Positions 8,850 to 18,395 of a stretch of DNA of 64,000 nucleotides are shown one piece after another. How positions within the stretch are numbered: position 1 is the first letter of the stretch; each line of letters starts with the position of its first letter. The notes under the pieces are model-generated. The model saw only the letters and a program-made list of their open reading frames with translations. It did not search any database and was not told where the DNA came from. Source of the DNA: Halomonas halodenitrificans DSM 735 (GTDB taxonomy: Bacteria > Pseudomonadota > Gammaproteobacteria > Pseudomonadales > Halomonadaceae); NCBI RefSeq assembly GCF_000620045.1, contig NZ_JHVH01000019.1, forward strand, positions 27,776-91,775, given 5' to 3'. The translations under genes were made by a program, and so were the position numbers.

Positions 8850-9968
8850 ATGCACACTCATCATCCAGGGGACTCGTCCGTCTTGAGCCAGCCATCCTCT
8901 CAGGCCAACCGCATCATTACTCTGACCCTCGAACCCAACGACCCCCGCCGCCTGGCCAACCTCTGCGGCCAACGCGACGAGAACCTCAAGCTGGTGGAGT
9001 CGCGCCTGGGCATTACACTGCGCAACCGCGGCAACATCTTCCAGCTGGCCGGGCCCATGCATCGGGTCAAGGCCGCCGCCAATATCCTCGAGCATCTCTA
9101 TCGCGAGACCGAGGCCAGCGACCTGACACCGGATACCGTGCACCTTTTCCTGCAGGAATCCGGGCAGCAGGCGCTCGAGGAGGATGAGGGAGATAGCGGC
9201 GACTCCGAGGTGTTGATTCGCACGCCACGCACCCTGATCAAGCCTCGCGGCCTCAATCAGCAGGGCTATGTGCAGAGCATTCGCTCCCATGACATCAACT
9301 TCGGCATCGGCCCCGCGGGTACCGGCAAGACCTACCTGGCGGTGGCGGCGGCGGTGGAGGCCCTCAATCAGCAGGAGGTCCGCCGCATCCTGCTGGTACG
9401 CCCGGCGGTGGAGGCCGGCGAGAAACTCGGTTTCCTGCCCGGCGACCTCGCCCAGAAGATCGACCCCTACCTGCGCCCGCTCTACGATGCCCTCTACGAG
9501 ATGATCGGCTTCGAGCAAGTGGCCAAGCTGATCGAACGCCAGGTCATCGAGATCGCCCCGCTGGCCTATATGCGCGGGCGCACCCTCAATAACGCCTTTA
9601 TCATCCTCGACGAGAGCCAGAACACCACCCGCGAGCAGATGAAGATGTTTCTGACCCGCATCGGTTTCGGCTCCACCGCGATCATCACCGGCGACGTCAC
9701 CCAGGTCGACCTGCCCCGGGGCCAGAGCTCGGGTCTGATTCAGGTGCTCGAGGTGCTCAAGGGCACACCCGGCATCGGCGTCACCCACTTCGCTGCCAAG
9801 GACGTGGTTCGCCACCCTCTGGTGCAGCGCATCATCGAGGCTTACGACAGCTTCGAGGCCGACCAGGAGGCCGCCGAACGCGCCCGCAAGGAAGCCCGGG
9901 AACAGGAACGCGAGACCCTGCGCCAGGAGCGCCGGGCGCGCATCGACCGCGAGCAGGGCGAATCATGA
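8850..9968 (+). CDS. ybeZ: PhoH-like ATPase YbeZ
   Basis: This 372-residue protein belongs to the PhoH family, P-loop ATPases linked to RNA metabolism and found with YbeY. Walker A GPAGTGKTY is at about residues 154-162, Walker B is FIILDESQNTT, and an N-terminal KH-like region (NLCGQRDENLKLVESRLGI) precedes them; the charged C-terminal tail is Arg/Glu-rich. The ATG at 8850 lacks a good ribosome-binding site; a TTG at 8883 preceded by AGGGGA is a credible alternative start. Its stop overlaps the ybeY start (ATGA). Confidence 0.93.
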   Translation: MHTHHPGDSSVLSQPSSQANRIITLTLEPNDPRRLANLCGQRDENLKLVESRLGITLRNRGNIFQLAGPMHRVKAAANILEHLYRETEASDLTPDTVHLFLQESGQQALEEDEGDSGDSEVLIRTPRTLIKPRGLNQQGYVQSIRSHDINFGIGPAGTGKTYLAVAAAVEALNQQEVRRILLVRPAVEAGEKLGFLPGDLAQKIDPYLRPLYDALYEMIGFEQVAKLIERQVIEIAPLAYMRGRTLNNAFIILDESQNTTREQMKMFLTRIGFGSTAIITGDVTQVDLPRGQSSGLIQVLEVLKGTPGIGVTHFAAKDVVRHPLVQRIIEAYDSFEADQEAAERARKEAREQERETLRQERRARIDREQGES

Positions 9969-10450
9969 ATCACCTCCAGGTGGATCGCCAGGTCGCCATC
10001 GATGCCGACACCCTGCCGACCCAGGCCGAACTGGAGGGCTGGGTCGGCAAAGTGCTCGCCCATCACGACGAGGAGCGCCACGAGCTCACCGTGCGCCTGG
10101 TGGACGCGCCGGAGAGCCAGGCGCTGAACCGCGACTACCGCGACAGGGACAAGCCGACCAACGTGCTCTCCTTCCCCTTCGAGAATCCCCCCGGCGTCAG
10201 CCTGCCACTGCTCGGCGACCTGGTTATCTGCCACCCCGTGGTGGTGGCAGAGGCCGCCGAGCAGGACAAGCCCCTGGGCGACCACTACGCTCACATGGTG
10301 GTGCACGGCACCCTGCACCTGCTTGGCTACGATCATCTCGAGGAGGATGAGGCAGACGTCATGGAGACCCTCGAGCGCGAGATCTTGACCGAGTTTGGCA
10401 TCACCGACCCTTATCGGACCGCATCCGAGGACGAGAGAACCGACTCATGA
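9965..10450 (+). CDS. ybeY: Endoribonuclease YbeY (rRNA maturation factor)
   Basis: This 161-residue zinc-dependent single-strand RNase acts in 16S rRNA 3' maturation and ribosome quality control. The three-histidine zinc motif is visible as HGTLHLLGYDH near residue 114, and the conserved NRDYRDRDKPTNVLSF segment precedes it. The gene overlaps ybeZ upstream and corC downstream by ATGA junctions, so the three are translationally coupled. Confidence 0.96.
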   Translation: MNHLQVDRQVAIDADTLPTQAELEGWVGKVLAHHDEERHELTVRLVDAPESQALNRDYRDRDKPTNVLSFPFENPPGVSLPLLGDLVICHPVVVAEAAEQDKPLGDHYAHMVVHGTLHLLGYDHLEEDEADVMETLEREILTEFGITDPYRTASEDERTDS

Positions 10451-11334
10451 GCGAAGATCGATCGAGTGGCCAGGGCAGCCGTTCCTGGCTCGAGAAACTG
10501 CTGGGGGCACTCTCCAGCGACAGCGACGAGCCCAGCTCGCGAGACGAGCTGCTGGAGTTTCTGCGCCAGGCGGCGAGCCGCCTGAAGCTCGAACAGGACG
10601 CCATGATGATCATCGAGGGGGCGTTGAAGATCAGTGACCAGCAGGTCCGCGAGGTGCTGGTGCCCCGTTCCCAGGTCACCGCCATCGCCATCGACCAGCC
10701 ACTGGAGGAATATCTGCCGGTCATCCTCGAGACCGGCCACTCTCGCTATCCGGTCATCGACGAGAATCTCGATGACGTCAAGGGAATCCTGCTGGCCAAG
10801 GACCTGCTGCCGCTGCTGCGCAACAATCAGGAGAACGGCAGGCCCTTCCGCCTCGAGGAGGTGGTAAGACCGACGCTTTTCGTACCGGAATCCAAGCGGC
10901 TGAATAGCCTGCTCAAGGAGTTTCAGAGCACTCACAACCATATGGCGATCGTGGTGGATGAGTATGGCGGTACCGCCGGCATCGTCACCATCGAGGATAT
11001 TCTCGAGGAGATCGTCGGCGATATCGAGGACGAGCATGACGCCGACGACGAGGAGGACATTCGCGACCTCGGCGAGCAGCGCTACGCGATCCGTGCCCTG
11101 ACGCCCATCGAGGACTTCAACGACCGCTTCGAGACACACTTCTCCGACGAGGAGTTCGACACTCTCGGCGGCCTGGTGATGCAGCGCTTCGGCCACCTGC
11201 CCGCTCGCGGCGAACACGCCATTATCGGTGGCTGGCGCTTCACGGTGCTGAACGCCGATAACCGGCGTATTCGCCTGCTGGAAGCCGAAATCTGCGACAC
11301 AGACGCCGACGACACCCCCGACGACAACGACTGA
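10447..11334 (+). CDS. corC: CorC/HlyC-type protein with CBS pair (YbeX)
   Basis: This 295-residue soluble protein has two CBS domains ([20 protein letters not shown] and [25 protein letters not shown]), the linker [18 protein letters not shown], and a C-terminal CorC_HlyC domain ending in an acidic tail. The N-terminal membrane domain of CNNM-type relatives is absent, as in E. coli CorC/YbeX. The family is linked to magnesium and cobalt efflux and to ribosome homeostasis. It is coupled to ybeY and followed 23 bases later by lnt, the usual order. Confidence 0.93.
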   Translation: MSEDRSSGQGSRSWLEKLLGALSSDSDEPSSRDELLEFLRQAASRLKLEQDAMMIIEGALKISDQQVREVLVPRSQVTAIAIDQPLEEYLPVILETGHSRYPVIDENLDDVKGILLAKDLLPLLRNNQENGRPFRLEEVVRPTLFVPESKRLNSLLKEFQSTHNHMAIVVDEYGGTAGIVTIEDILEEIVGDIEDEHDADDEEDIRDLGEQRYAIRALTPIEDFNDRFETHFSDEEFDTLGGLVMQRFGHLPARGEHAIIGGWRFTVLNADNRRIRLLEAEICDTDADDTPDDND

Positions 11335-11357
11335 CACGCCTGCCACGGAGGGCCAAG

Positions 11358-12842
11358 ATGCCAGCGTTCCGCCACTCCCCCGCCCTCGGTTGCCTGCTGG
11401 CAGTTGCCGCCGGCGGCCTCACCACGCTTACCGCCTCCCCTTTCGAGCTCTGGTGGCTAGGCCCGGTGGCCGCGGGGCTGATCTATCTGGGCATCGTGTC
11501 CCTGACACCCGGCCAGGCCGCCCTGCGCGGCTGGTGCTACGGCCTGGGGCTATTCGGCTCCGGTGCCTCCTGGGTCTATGTATCGATCCATGACTACGGC
11601 TATACCGGCGTCCCCCTGGCCCTGTTGCTCACCACGCTATTCGTCGCGGGCCTGGCGCTTTTCCCCGCGGTCACCCTGTGGCTCTACCGGCGCCTTGCCG
11701 GCCCGCGCCTGGCCTGGCTCAGCTTTGCCGGTGCCTGGGTCCTGGGAGAGTGGCTGCGCACCTGGCTGTTCACCGGCTTTCCCTGGCTGCTGCTGGGCAC
11801 CTCCCAGGTTGACTCTCCGCTCGCCCCCTGGGCCCCGATAGGCGGCGTCTATCTGCTCTCGCTGATCACCGCGCTCACCGGCACCCTGGGCGTCGAGCTG
11901 CTTCGCCGCCGCTGGTGGGCCGCCCTGCCCATCGCCGCCCTGTGGCTCGCCCCTCTGGCGCTGCCCACCCAGTGGACGAGCCCAAGCGGCCAGCCACTTC
12001 GCGTGGCCCTGCTCCAGGGCAACCTCGACCAGGCCATCAAGTGGACCGCCGACGGCCAGCGGGAAGCGGTCCACCGCTACACCGAGCTGACCCGAACCCA
12101 TGGCGATGAGGCCTACGACCTGATCATCTGGCCCGAGGCGGCGCTACCCATGTTCGAGCGTGAGGCGCGGCCGGTGTTCGAACGGGTCCAGTCCCGACTG
12201 CCCCCCGACACCGCCCTGCTGACCGGCATCCTGCAGCGTGACGGCGAGGGGCTCTACTACAATAGCGTGGTCGGCCTGGGCAACGCGCAGGGCGAGTACC
12301 GCAAGACGCACCTGGTGCCCTTTGGCGAATATCTCCCCCTGGAGAGCCTGCTCGCCGATACCATCGCCTTCTTCAACCTGCCGATGCCGGCCATGACACC
12401 CGGGCCGGAGAGCCAGCCGCCGCTGCGCGCGGCCGGTACCACCATCGGCAATGCCATCTGCTACGAGATCATCTATGCCGACCGTGTCGCCGCCCAGGCG
12501 CGCCATTCGGCGCTCCTGCTGACGGTATCCAATGACACCTGGTTCGGGCGCTCCATCGGGCCCCTGCAGCACCTGCAGATGGCCCGGCTACGCGCCCTGG
12601 AGAACGGCCGCCATGTGATTCGCGCCACCAGCAATGGCGTCACCGCCACCATCGACGACCGCGGCCGTGTCACCGCCCGGGCCCCCCAGTTCGAGGTCAC
12701 CAGCCTGACCGGCGAGGTGCAGCCCATGACGGGGCTGACTCCCTTCACCCGCACCGGCAGCTGGCCCGTCTGGCTACTCGCCGCGGCGCTGGTGCTGCCC
12801 GGCCTGCGACTGCGCCACGCCCGGCTTCGCCGGGAGCTGTAA
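11358..12842 (+). CDS. lnt: Apolipoprotein N-acyltransferase
   Basis: This 494-residue inner-membrane enzyme N-acylates the lipid-modified cysteine of outer-membrane lipoproteins, the last maturation step. About six N-terminal transmembrane segments precede a periplasmic nitrilase-like domain. The catalytic triad motifs are visible: Glu in IIWPEAALP, Lys in YRKTHLVPFGEYLP and Cys in GNAICYEIIY. GGAGGG lies before the ATG. It ends the ybeZ-ybeY-corC-lnt cluster and runs into a bidirectional terminator shared with phaC. Confidence 0.96.
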   Translation: MPAFRHSPALGCLLAVAAGGLTTLTASPFELWWLGPVAAGLIYLGIVSLTPGQAALRGWCYGLGLFGSGASWVYVSIHDYGYTGVPLALLLTTLFVAGLALFPAVTLWLYRRLAGPRLAWLSFAGAWVLGEWLRTWLFTGFPWLLLGTSQVDSPLAPWAPIGGVYLLSLITALTGTLGVELLRRRWWAALPIAALWLAPLALPTQWTSPSGQPLRVALLQGNLDQAIKWTADGQREAVHRYTELTRTHGDEAYDLIIWPEAALPMFEREARPVFERVQSRLPPDTALLTGILQRDGEGLYYNSVVGLGNAQGEYRKTHLVPFGEYLPLESLLADTIAFFNLPMPAMTPGPESQPPLRAAGTTIGNAICYEIIYADRVAAQARHSALLLTVSNDTWFGRSIGPLQHLQMARLRALENGRHVIRATSNGVTATIDDRGRVTARAPQFEVTSLTGEVQPMTGLTPFTRTGSWPVWLLAAALVLPGLRLRHARLRREL

Positions 12843-12849
12843 GCCGGGA

Positions 12850-12872
12850 GCCGTAAGCCGTAAGCCGTAAGC
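12850..12872 (+). repeat. Tandem GCCGTAA heptamer repeat after lnt
   Basis: Three perfect GCCGTAA units (12850-12870) plus the start of a fourth directly follow the lnt stop codon. A related AGCCGTAAGCC occurs just after the slt stop (32801-32811) and GTCGTAAGCC at the end of queG. They look like small dispersed intergenic repeats; no function is evident. Confidence 0.55.
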
Positions 12873-12904
12873 CCGGAGCTCCATATAAATGGCAGCGAAA
12901 ACCA

Positions 12905-12940
12905 AGAAGCGCTCAGCCGATGGATCGGCTGAGCGCTTCT
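12905..12940. terminator. Bidirectional terminator between lnt and phaC
   Basis: AGAAGCGCTCAGCCGAT and its exact complement form a 17-base perfect stem around a GG centre. It is flanked by A-rich sequence on the left (AAAACCA) and ATTTATAG on the right, so it can serve both converging transcription units. Confidence 0.85.
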
Positions 12941-12956
12941 ATTTATAGCTTATAGC

Positions 12957-14795
12957 TCAGGACTCCGGCGCGACCGGTACTTCGCCGAGTACCTCGGGAA
13001 TGGTCATCTTGACGTAGCGGCCGGGTGCCGGCTCGATGACGGAGAGCTCACCGTCGCCGGGCTGGCGCGCCGTCACCACCTTCTCCGCATCCACATAGCC
13101 GTTGTCGGTCATCCACGCCTGCCAGTGCGGCCACCAGGAGCCTTCATGCTGCTCGGCGCCGGCCAGCCACTGCTCATGGGTCTCGGGCAGCGCATCGTTG
13201 GTCCAGTAGCCGTACTTGTTCTTGTGCGGCGGGTTGACCACCCCGGCGATATGCCCCGACCCGCCCAGCACGAAGGTCACCGGTCCCTTCGGCAGCAGGG
13301 CCCCGTAGTAGGTGCTGTTCCACTTGGCGATGTGGTCCTCCCGGGTGGAGAGGAAATAACTGGGTGTGGAGATCTTGCGCAGGTCGATCTTGACGCCGTC
13401 GAGCTCGATACCACCGGGCTCGACCAGCTTGTTTTCCATGTACATATGACGCAGGTACCAGCCGTGGGTCGCCGCCGGCAGGTTGGTGCCATCGGTGTTC
13501 CAGTAGAGCAGGTCGAAGGGGGCCGGCACATCCCCCTTCAGGTAGTTGCTGATGTAGAACGACCAGAAGAGATCATTCTCGCGCAACAGGTTGAAGCTGA
13601 AGGCCATCACACGCCCGTCGAGATAGCCGTCGCGCGCCATCTGGGCCTCGATGCCGGACAGCACCGGCTCGCTGAGGAAGGCGCCGATCTCGCCGGGGTC
13701 GCGGAAATCCTGCAGCGTCGTCATGTAGGTGGCCGACTTGATCCGCCGCCCACGGCGAGTGCTGGTGAGATAGGCCACGGTAGCGGCCGCCAGGGTGCCG
13801 CCGACGCAGTAGCTGAGCAGGTTAACCGATTTCTCTCCGGTGGCCTTCTCGATCGCCTCGAGGGCGGCGATGGGTCCCAGCTGCATATAGTCGGCCCAGG
13901 TCACATCGTGCTGTGCCGGCCCCGGATTGCGCCAGGAGATCAGGAAGACGCTGTGCCCCTGGTCGACCAGCCATCTGACCAAGGAATTGTCCTCGCGTAG
14001 ATCGAGGATGTAGTACTTGTTGATCCAGGGCGGCACGACCAGCAGCGGCTCCTTGTAGACCCGCTCGGTGCTGGGAGCGTACTGGATCAGCTGAATCAGT
14101 TCATTTTCATAGACCACGGAGCCGGGAGTCACGGCGATGTTCTTGCCCACTTCGAAGGCGCTGCGGTCGGTCATGGTGACGTTGAGCCCCTCCGCGGAGT
14201 TGCTAAGGTCCTGGCGCAGCCTGGCGAGACCATCCACCAGGTTCTGGCCGCGGGTCTCCAGCGTCTTGCGCATCACTTCGGGGTTGGTGGCAACGAAGTT
14301 GGTGGGCGACATGGCATTGACCATCTGACGGGCATAGAACGCCAGCCGGCTCTTCTGCTCGTCGGGGAGGTCCAGTCCGTCGACCAGCTCCTCGACCAGC
14401 CGCGAGAAGAGCAGATACTGCTGCATGATGGCCAGGTAGTAAGGGTCGCTGGTCCAGGACTCATCCTTGAAGCGGCGATCGCCCTTGCTCGGCGTCACCA
14501 GCGGCTCGACCCGCTCGCCGGCCATGGTCCGCAGGCCGTTCTGCCACAACTGGCACTGGTCCTGAATCAGTCGGGCCTGGGCCTGCCAGAGCTGGGGAGG
14601 ATTGCGCATCAGCGATTCTGCCGCTGCCTGGAAGCTGTCCCGCATGTCTCCATATACCGAATCGGCGGCGTCGCTTGGCACCATGCGCTCCAGCAGGTCC
14701 CCCATCAGATGACGGTACTCGTCGCCGACCTGCTGGAGGTGGGAATTCCACGCCTCCAGCTCGGCCTGTGTCGGTGCTTGAATCCCTGGCTGCAT
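12957..14795 (-). CDS. phaC: Class I polyhydroxyalkanoate synthase PhaC
   Basis: This 612-residue enzyme polymerises (R)-3-hydroxyacyl-CoA into PHA granules. The lipase-like box holds the nucleophile Cys330 in NLLSYCVGGTLAAA. Catalytic Asp and His candidates are in STREDHIAKW and LGGSGHIAGVVNPP, and the N-terminal PhaC_N domain includes PPWINKYYILDL. The length fits class I enzymes, which act alone without PhaE or PhaR. The start is the ATG at 14795 behind GGAGGG; the frame continues 22 codons upstream without support. The upstream same-strand gene encodes a small lysine-rich protein that may belong to the same system. Confidence 0.96.
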   Translation of the reverse strand: MQPGIQAPTQAELEAWNSHLQQVGDEYRHLMGDLLERMVPSDAADSVYGDMRDSFQAAAESLMRNPPQLWQAQARLIQDQCQLWQNGLRTMAGERVEPLVTPSKGDRRFKDESWTSDPYYLAIMQQYLLFSRLVEELVDGLDLPDEQKSRLAFYARQMVNAMSPTNFVATNPEVMRKTLETRGQNLVDGLARLRQDLSNSAEGLNVTMTDRSAFEVGKNIAVTPGSVVYENELIQLIQYAPSTERVYKEPLLVVPPWINKYYILDLREDNSLVRWLVDQGHSVFLISWRNPGPAQHDVTWADYMQLGPIAALEAIEKATGEKSVNLLSYCVGGTLAAATVAYLTSTRRGRRIKSATYMTTLQDFRDPGEIGAFLSEPVLSGIEAQMARDGYLDGRVMAFSFNLLRENDLFWSFYISNYLKGDVPAPFDLLYWNTDGTNLPAATHGWYLRHMYMENKLVEPGGIELDGVKIDLRKISTPSYFLSTREDHIAKWNSTYYGALLPKGPVTFVLGGSGHIAGVVNPPHKNKYGYWTNDALPETHEQWLAGAEQHEGSWWPHWQAWMTDNGYVDAEKVVTARQPGDGELSVIEPAPGRYVKMTIPEVLGEVPVAPES

Positions 14796-14846
14796 AGAAC
14801 CCTCCCGGTCCGCCGGCCACGCCATGCCGACGTCAGATAGCACGAT

Positions 14847-14873
14847 CCGCCGCCCTCCCACGGAGGACGGCGG
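14847..14873 (-). terminator. Hairpin between the DUF6489-like gene and phaC
   Basis: A 12-base stem with one mismatch and a three-base loop (CCGCCGCCCTCC-CAC-GGAGGACGGCGG on the plus strand) lies in the 254-base gap ahead of phaC. There is no T-run, so it may attenuate rather than terminate transcription. Confidence 0.45.
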
Positions 14874-15049
14874 CCTGATCAGCGACCCCGTCAGGGATCG
14901 GATTGCGCTGCATGGCAGCGCTCGAGGTCAGCCCTTGCCGTAGGCGGTGGCCGACTCATCCACCAATGCTGCACCGCAAAAAGCCTAGACTGCCACCGCC
15001 GGGGTTGCAAGGCCATATCGACAAGGTGATGCCCCCCGAGGCGCCTCCC

Positions 15050-15532
15050 TCAGCTATCGCGCTTGGTCCGTGAACGGGCCGTGGCCGTCCCCTTGCTGGC
15101 CTTGGCACGACTGGAAGACTTGCCGCTTGCCGTGCTGGAGGCACTCCTGGACTTCGCGCCGCTCTTTTCGCTCTTGCCATGGTTCTTGTCATTCTCCGCG
15201 CCTTCCTCGTCCTCGGCGCCAGACTGCCCACCGGACTGGCCGGCCTGCTTGAGCATATCGAGCATCATCTGCTGATAGGTACCGAAGCTGGACAGTCCCT
15301 GGGAAAGCCCCCGGGACAAGCCCTGGGAGAGATCCTGGGGCATGCCCTGCCCCATGCCCGTCTGCTGAAGGAAGGGCTGCATCAGGCTCATCGGGTCATA
15401 GCCCTCCACGCCGGATTCCATCTGCTTCTGTATCCGGTCCAACAGGTCCTTCTGGAAGGCCGCCACATCGGGCAGACCCAGCGCCTGGCGAAACTCATCG
15501 GGGGTAAGGTCAAATTCGACGTTGATCTTCAT
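15050..15532 (-). CDS. DUF6489-like small protein, possible PHA granule-associated factor
   Basis: This 160-residue protein has a conserved-looking N-terminal segment (MKINVEFDLTPDEFRQALGL), a middle helix AFQKDLLDRIQKQMESG, a glycine/glutamine-rich stretch with repeated LSQG/LSRG units, an acidic patch (AEDEEGAEND), and a basic Ser/Ala/Lys-rich tail. I associate the N-terminus with DUF6489. The lysine/alanine-rich tail recalls phasins of the PhaF type, and the gene lies directly upstream of phaC, so a granule role is plausible but unproven. The ATG at 15532 is used because the upstream extension is not protein-like. Confidence 0.65.
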   Translation of the reverse strand: MKINVEFDLTPDEFRQALGLPDVAAFQKDLLDRIQKQMESGVEGYDPMSLMQPFLQQTGMGQGMPQDLSQGLSRGLSQGLSSFGTYQQMMLDMLKQAGQSGGQSGAEDEEGAENDKNHGKSEKSGAKSRSASSTASGKSSSRAKASKGTATARSRTKRDS

Positions 15533-15614
15533 GATATATGCCCTGTCCGTTGATCCGACTGGCAGTGTAGCAGTCCCTTCCGGCTTGCCCTTCACCTCAT
15601 GGCCGTCAGTGCTC

Positions 15615-16700
15615 TCAACGCAGTACCGGCGTCTCGACGCTGACGTCGGCATTCTGGCCGCGATGACGCAACAGATGATCCATCAGGGTCAGGGCCATCA
15701 TCGCCTCGGCGATCGGGGTAGCCCGGATACCCACACAGGGATCATGGCGTCCCTTGGTGATCACCTCCACCGGGTCGCCATGGGTATCGATGCTGCGGCC
15801 CGGGATGGTGATGCTGGACGTGGGCTTGAGCGCCAGATGCGCCACGAGCGTCTGGCCGCTGGAGATACCACCCAGCACGCCGCCGGCGTGGTTGGAGAGA
15901 AAGCCCTCGGGCGTCATCTCGTCGCGGTGCTCACTGCCACGGCTGGCCACGGAGGCGAAGCCGTCACCGATCTCCACGCCCTTCACCGCATTGATGCTCA
16001 TCAGGCCATGCGCCAGTTCGGCGTCGAGGCGGTCGAACACCGGCTCGCCGAGCCCCGGCGGCACGCCCTCGGCCACCACCGTGATCTTCGCCCCCACCGA
16101 GTCCTGATCCCGCCGCAGCTGATCCATATAGGCCTCGAGCTCTTCGACGCGACTGGCATCGGGGCAGAAGAAGGGGTTGTCGCCCACCGCGTCCCAGCTC
16201 TTGAAGGCGATCTCGATGGGCCCCAGCTGGCTCATGTAGCCCCGGACGCGGATGCCTCGCGCCTCGAGATACTTCCTGGCAATGGCCCCGGCGGCGACCC
16301 GCATCGCGGTCTCCCGGGCACTGGAGCGTCCGCCACCGCGGTAGTCGCGGATACCGTACTTGTGGTGATAGCTGTAGTCGGCATGGGCAGGACGGAACTG
16401 GTCCTTGATCTTCGAGTAGTCCTTGGAGCGCTGGTCGGTATTCTCGATCAGCAGACCAATGGCGGTGCCGGTCGTGCGCCCCTCGAAGACCCCGGAGAGG
16501 ATCCTCACCCGATCGGGCTCGCGGCGCTGGGTGGTATGGCGTGAGGTCCCGGGGCGACGGCGATCCAGGTCGCGCTGCAGGTCCTCCTCACTGAGCGCCA
16601 GACCCGGCGGGCAGCCGTCGACGATGGCGCCCAGCGCCGGGCCATGGCTTTCGCCGAAGGTGGTAACGGTAAACAGCTTGCCGAAGGTGTTGCCGGACAT
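15615..16700 (-). CDS. aroC: Chorismate synthase
   Basis: This 361-residue enzyme converts EPSP to chorismate, the last shikimate step, using reduced FMN as catalyst. Family signatures are present: [15 protein letters not shown] at the N-terminus, [40 protein letters not shown] and [16 protein letters not shown] lies before the ATG. It follows prmB in the same orientation with a 32-base gap, the common prmB-aroC order. Confidence 0.98.
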   Translation of the reverse strand: MSGNTFGKLFTVTTFGESHGPALGAIVDGCPPGLALSEEDLQRDLDRRRPGTSRHTTQRREPDRVRILSGVFEGRTTGTAIGLLIENTDQRSKDYSKIKDQFRPAHADYSYHHKYGIRDYRGGGRSSARETAMRVAAGAIARKYLEARGIRVRGYMSQLGPIEIAFKSWDAVGDNPFFCPDASRVEELEAYMDQLRRDQDSVGAKITVVAEGVPPGLGEPVFDRLDAELAHGLMSINAVKGVEIGDGFASVASRGSEHRDEMTPEGFLSNHAGGVLGGISSGQTLVAHLALKPTSSITIPGRSIDTHGDPVEVITKGRHDPCVGIRATPIAEAMMALTLMDHLLRHRGQNADVSVETPVLR

Positions 16701-16732
16701 GAGCGTTCCTCGAGTGTTCGGAGCCGGTGAAA

Positions 16733-17686
16733 TCAGGCGAAGGACGCCGCATGGGCGTCGAGTTCATCGGCGGTCAGGGCGAATACCCCCTGGCCGCCAC
16801 GCTCGAAATCGATCCACAGGAAGGGCACTTCCGGGAAGGCGGCCTCCAGATGGTGGTCGGAGTTGCCCACCTCGACGATCAGCACGCCGCGGTCGGTGAG
16901 GTGCTTGCGGGCCTCACGCAGAATGCGGCGCACGATATCCAGGCCATCGTCACCCGCCCCCAGTGCCAGGGCGGGCTCGTGGCGGAACTCGGCGGGCATG
17001 GTGGCCAGGTCACGGGCGTCGACATAGGGCGGATTGGAGACGATCAGATCGTAGCGGCCGGATAGCCCGTCGAACAGATCCGAGGCCATCGCCCTCACTC
17101 GTTCGCCGACATCGTGACGACTGATGTTCTGGCGGGCCACCGCCAGCGCCTCCTGGCTGATATCGGCGAGTTCCACCTCGCTGGTGGGCAGATAGAGCGC
17201 CGTGGCGATGCCGATGCAACCGGAGCCGGCACACAGGTCGAGCACCCGCTGCGGCGGCTCCTCGGGGAACCAGGCGCCGAAGCCCGTTTCCACCAGTTCG
17301 GCGATGGGCGAGCGTGGGATCAGCACCCGTTCGTCGACGTCGAAGGGCAGCTCGGCGAACCACGCCTCACCCAGCAGATAGGGCAGCGGCCGCCGACCGG
17401 TGATACGCTCGCGCACCAGGGCCACGACCCGCTCGCGTTCCATGGGGAGTAGCCGGGCATCGAGCACCGCCGGGTCGGTGTTCCAGGGCAGATGCAGCGC
17501 CCCCAGGGTCAGGGCCACCGCCTCGTCCCAGGGCGAATCACTGCCATGGCCATGAAACAGCCCGGCCAGATGAAACTCGCTCGCCGCCCAGCGCAGGCAG
17601 TCGCGCAGGCTGAGGAGTTCGGCGGCGAGCCGGTCGTCGGTGAGTGTCAGAGTGGAGGTCGCGCGCGGGGCGTGCTGATCGGCCAA
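16733..17686 (-). CDS. prmB: Ribosomal protein L3 glutamine N5-methyltransferase PrmB
   Basis: This 317-residue SAM-dependent methyltransferase modifies a glutamine of ribosomal protein L3. The NPPY motif ([16 protein letters not shown]) and SAM site [18 protein letters not shown] are clear, and the N-terminal substrate-binding helix bundle ([22 protein letters not shown]) is PrmB-like rather than PrmC-like. No ATG lies near the expected N-terminus; a TTG at 17686 gives the family length and is the most likely start. The longer frame upstream is not conserved-looking. Confidence 0.92.
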   Translation of the reverse strand: MADQHAPRATSTLTLTDDRLAAELLSLRDCLRWAASEFHLAGLFHGHGSDSPWDEAVALTLGALHLPWNTDPAVLDARLLPMERERVVALVRERITGRRPLPYLLGEAWFAELPFDVDERVLIPRSPIAELVETGFGAWFPEEPPQRVLDLCAGSGCIGIATALYLPTSEVELADISQEALAVARQNISRHDVGERVRAMASDLFDGLSGRYDLIVSNPPYVDARDLATMPAEFRHEPALALGAGDDGLDIVRRILREARKHLTDRGVLIVEVGNSDHHLEAAFPEVPFLWIDFERGGQGVFALTADELDAHAASFA

Positions 17687-17741
17687 GGGGGCACCTGAAC
17701 GTCGTGAAATAAGGGTCAATGATTGTAACCCGCTCCGCCGG

Positions 17742-17769
17742 TTCACAGCCACGCCATGCCGGGTATACT
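17742..17769 (+). promoter_or_regulatory. Candidate sigma-70 promoter for the Smr gene
   Basis: TTCACA (17742-17747), a 16-base spacer and TATACT (17764-17769) lie about 50 bases ahead of the Smr-domain start, in the divergent gap with prmB. Confidence 0.45.
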
Positions 17770-17816
17770 GGTCGTTCCCAGGCCAACCAACCGACAGCGC
17801 CCATGAGCCCTGCCCC

Positions 17817-18389
17817 ATGAACCAAAACCGCCACCGCCCCGACGATGACGAGGTCAGCGCCTTCCGTCAGGCCCTGCAGCAGGCCGGCGTCAAACCCATC
17901 GAGCGTAATCGCGCCGACCCCGGCCGCCCGCGCCGAGAGGCGGCATCCGCCGCGGCACGGCGAGCAGCGGCCCAGGCGGCGGGCGACGACGCCACCAGCG
18001 GGCGCACCTCGGACGGTCGCGTTGAGGCGGTGCGTCCCTCGGAGTATCTCGATTTTGCCCTGCCCGACCTGCCCTGGCGCACCCGCAGCCGTCTCAAGCG
18101 CGGCGACATGACCTGGGAGGCGGGCCTGGACCTGCACGGCTATACCCTGGAGGAGGCGCGCGAGCAGCTGGAAGGCTTTCTGCGCGATGCCGCCGTGGAA
18201 CAACGCCGCTGTCTGCTGGTGGTGCATGGCAAGGCCTGGGGGGCGGACGGCAACTATCCGGTGCTCAAGAGCCACGTCAATGCCTGGCTGCGCGAGTGGC
18301 CCGGGGTGCTGGCATTCTGCTCCGCCGTGGACGCCGAGGGCGGTACCGGCGCCGTCTACGTACTGCTGCGTCGTCACCGCGGGCCTTGA
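17817..18389 (+). CDS. Smr domain protein
   Basis: This 190-residue protein ends in a Smr (MutS2 C-terminal-like) domain: the [19 protein letters not shown] motif and the [12 protein letters not shown] loop, where many family members have HGKG. The N-terminal half is charged and Ala/Arg-rich and probably disordered. Stand-alone Smr proteins act as endonucleases on RNA or DNA; SmrB rescues collided ribosomes. Assignment to a particular subfamily is uncertain. Confidence 0.85.
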   Translation: MNQNRHRPDDDEVSAFRQALQQAGVKPIERNRADPGRPRREAASAAARRAAAQAAGDDATSGRTSDGRVEAVRPSEYLDFALPDLPWRTRSRLKRGDMTWEAGLDLHGYTLEEAREQLEGFLRDAAVEQRRCLLVVHGKAWGADGNYPVLKSHVNAWLREWPGVLAFCSAVDAEGGTGAVYVLLRRHRGP

Positions 18390-18395
18390 GGGCCG

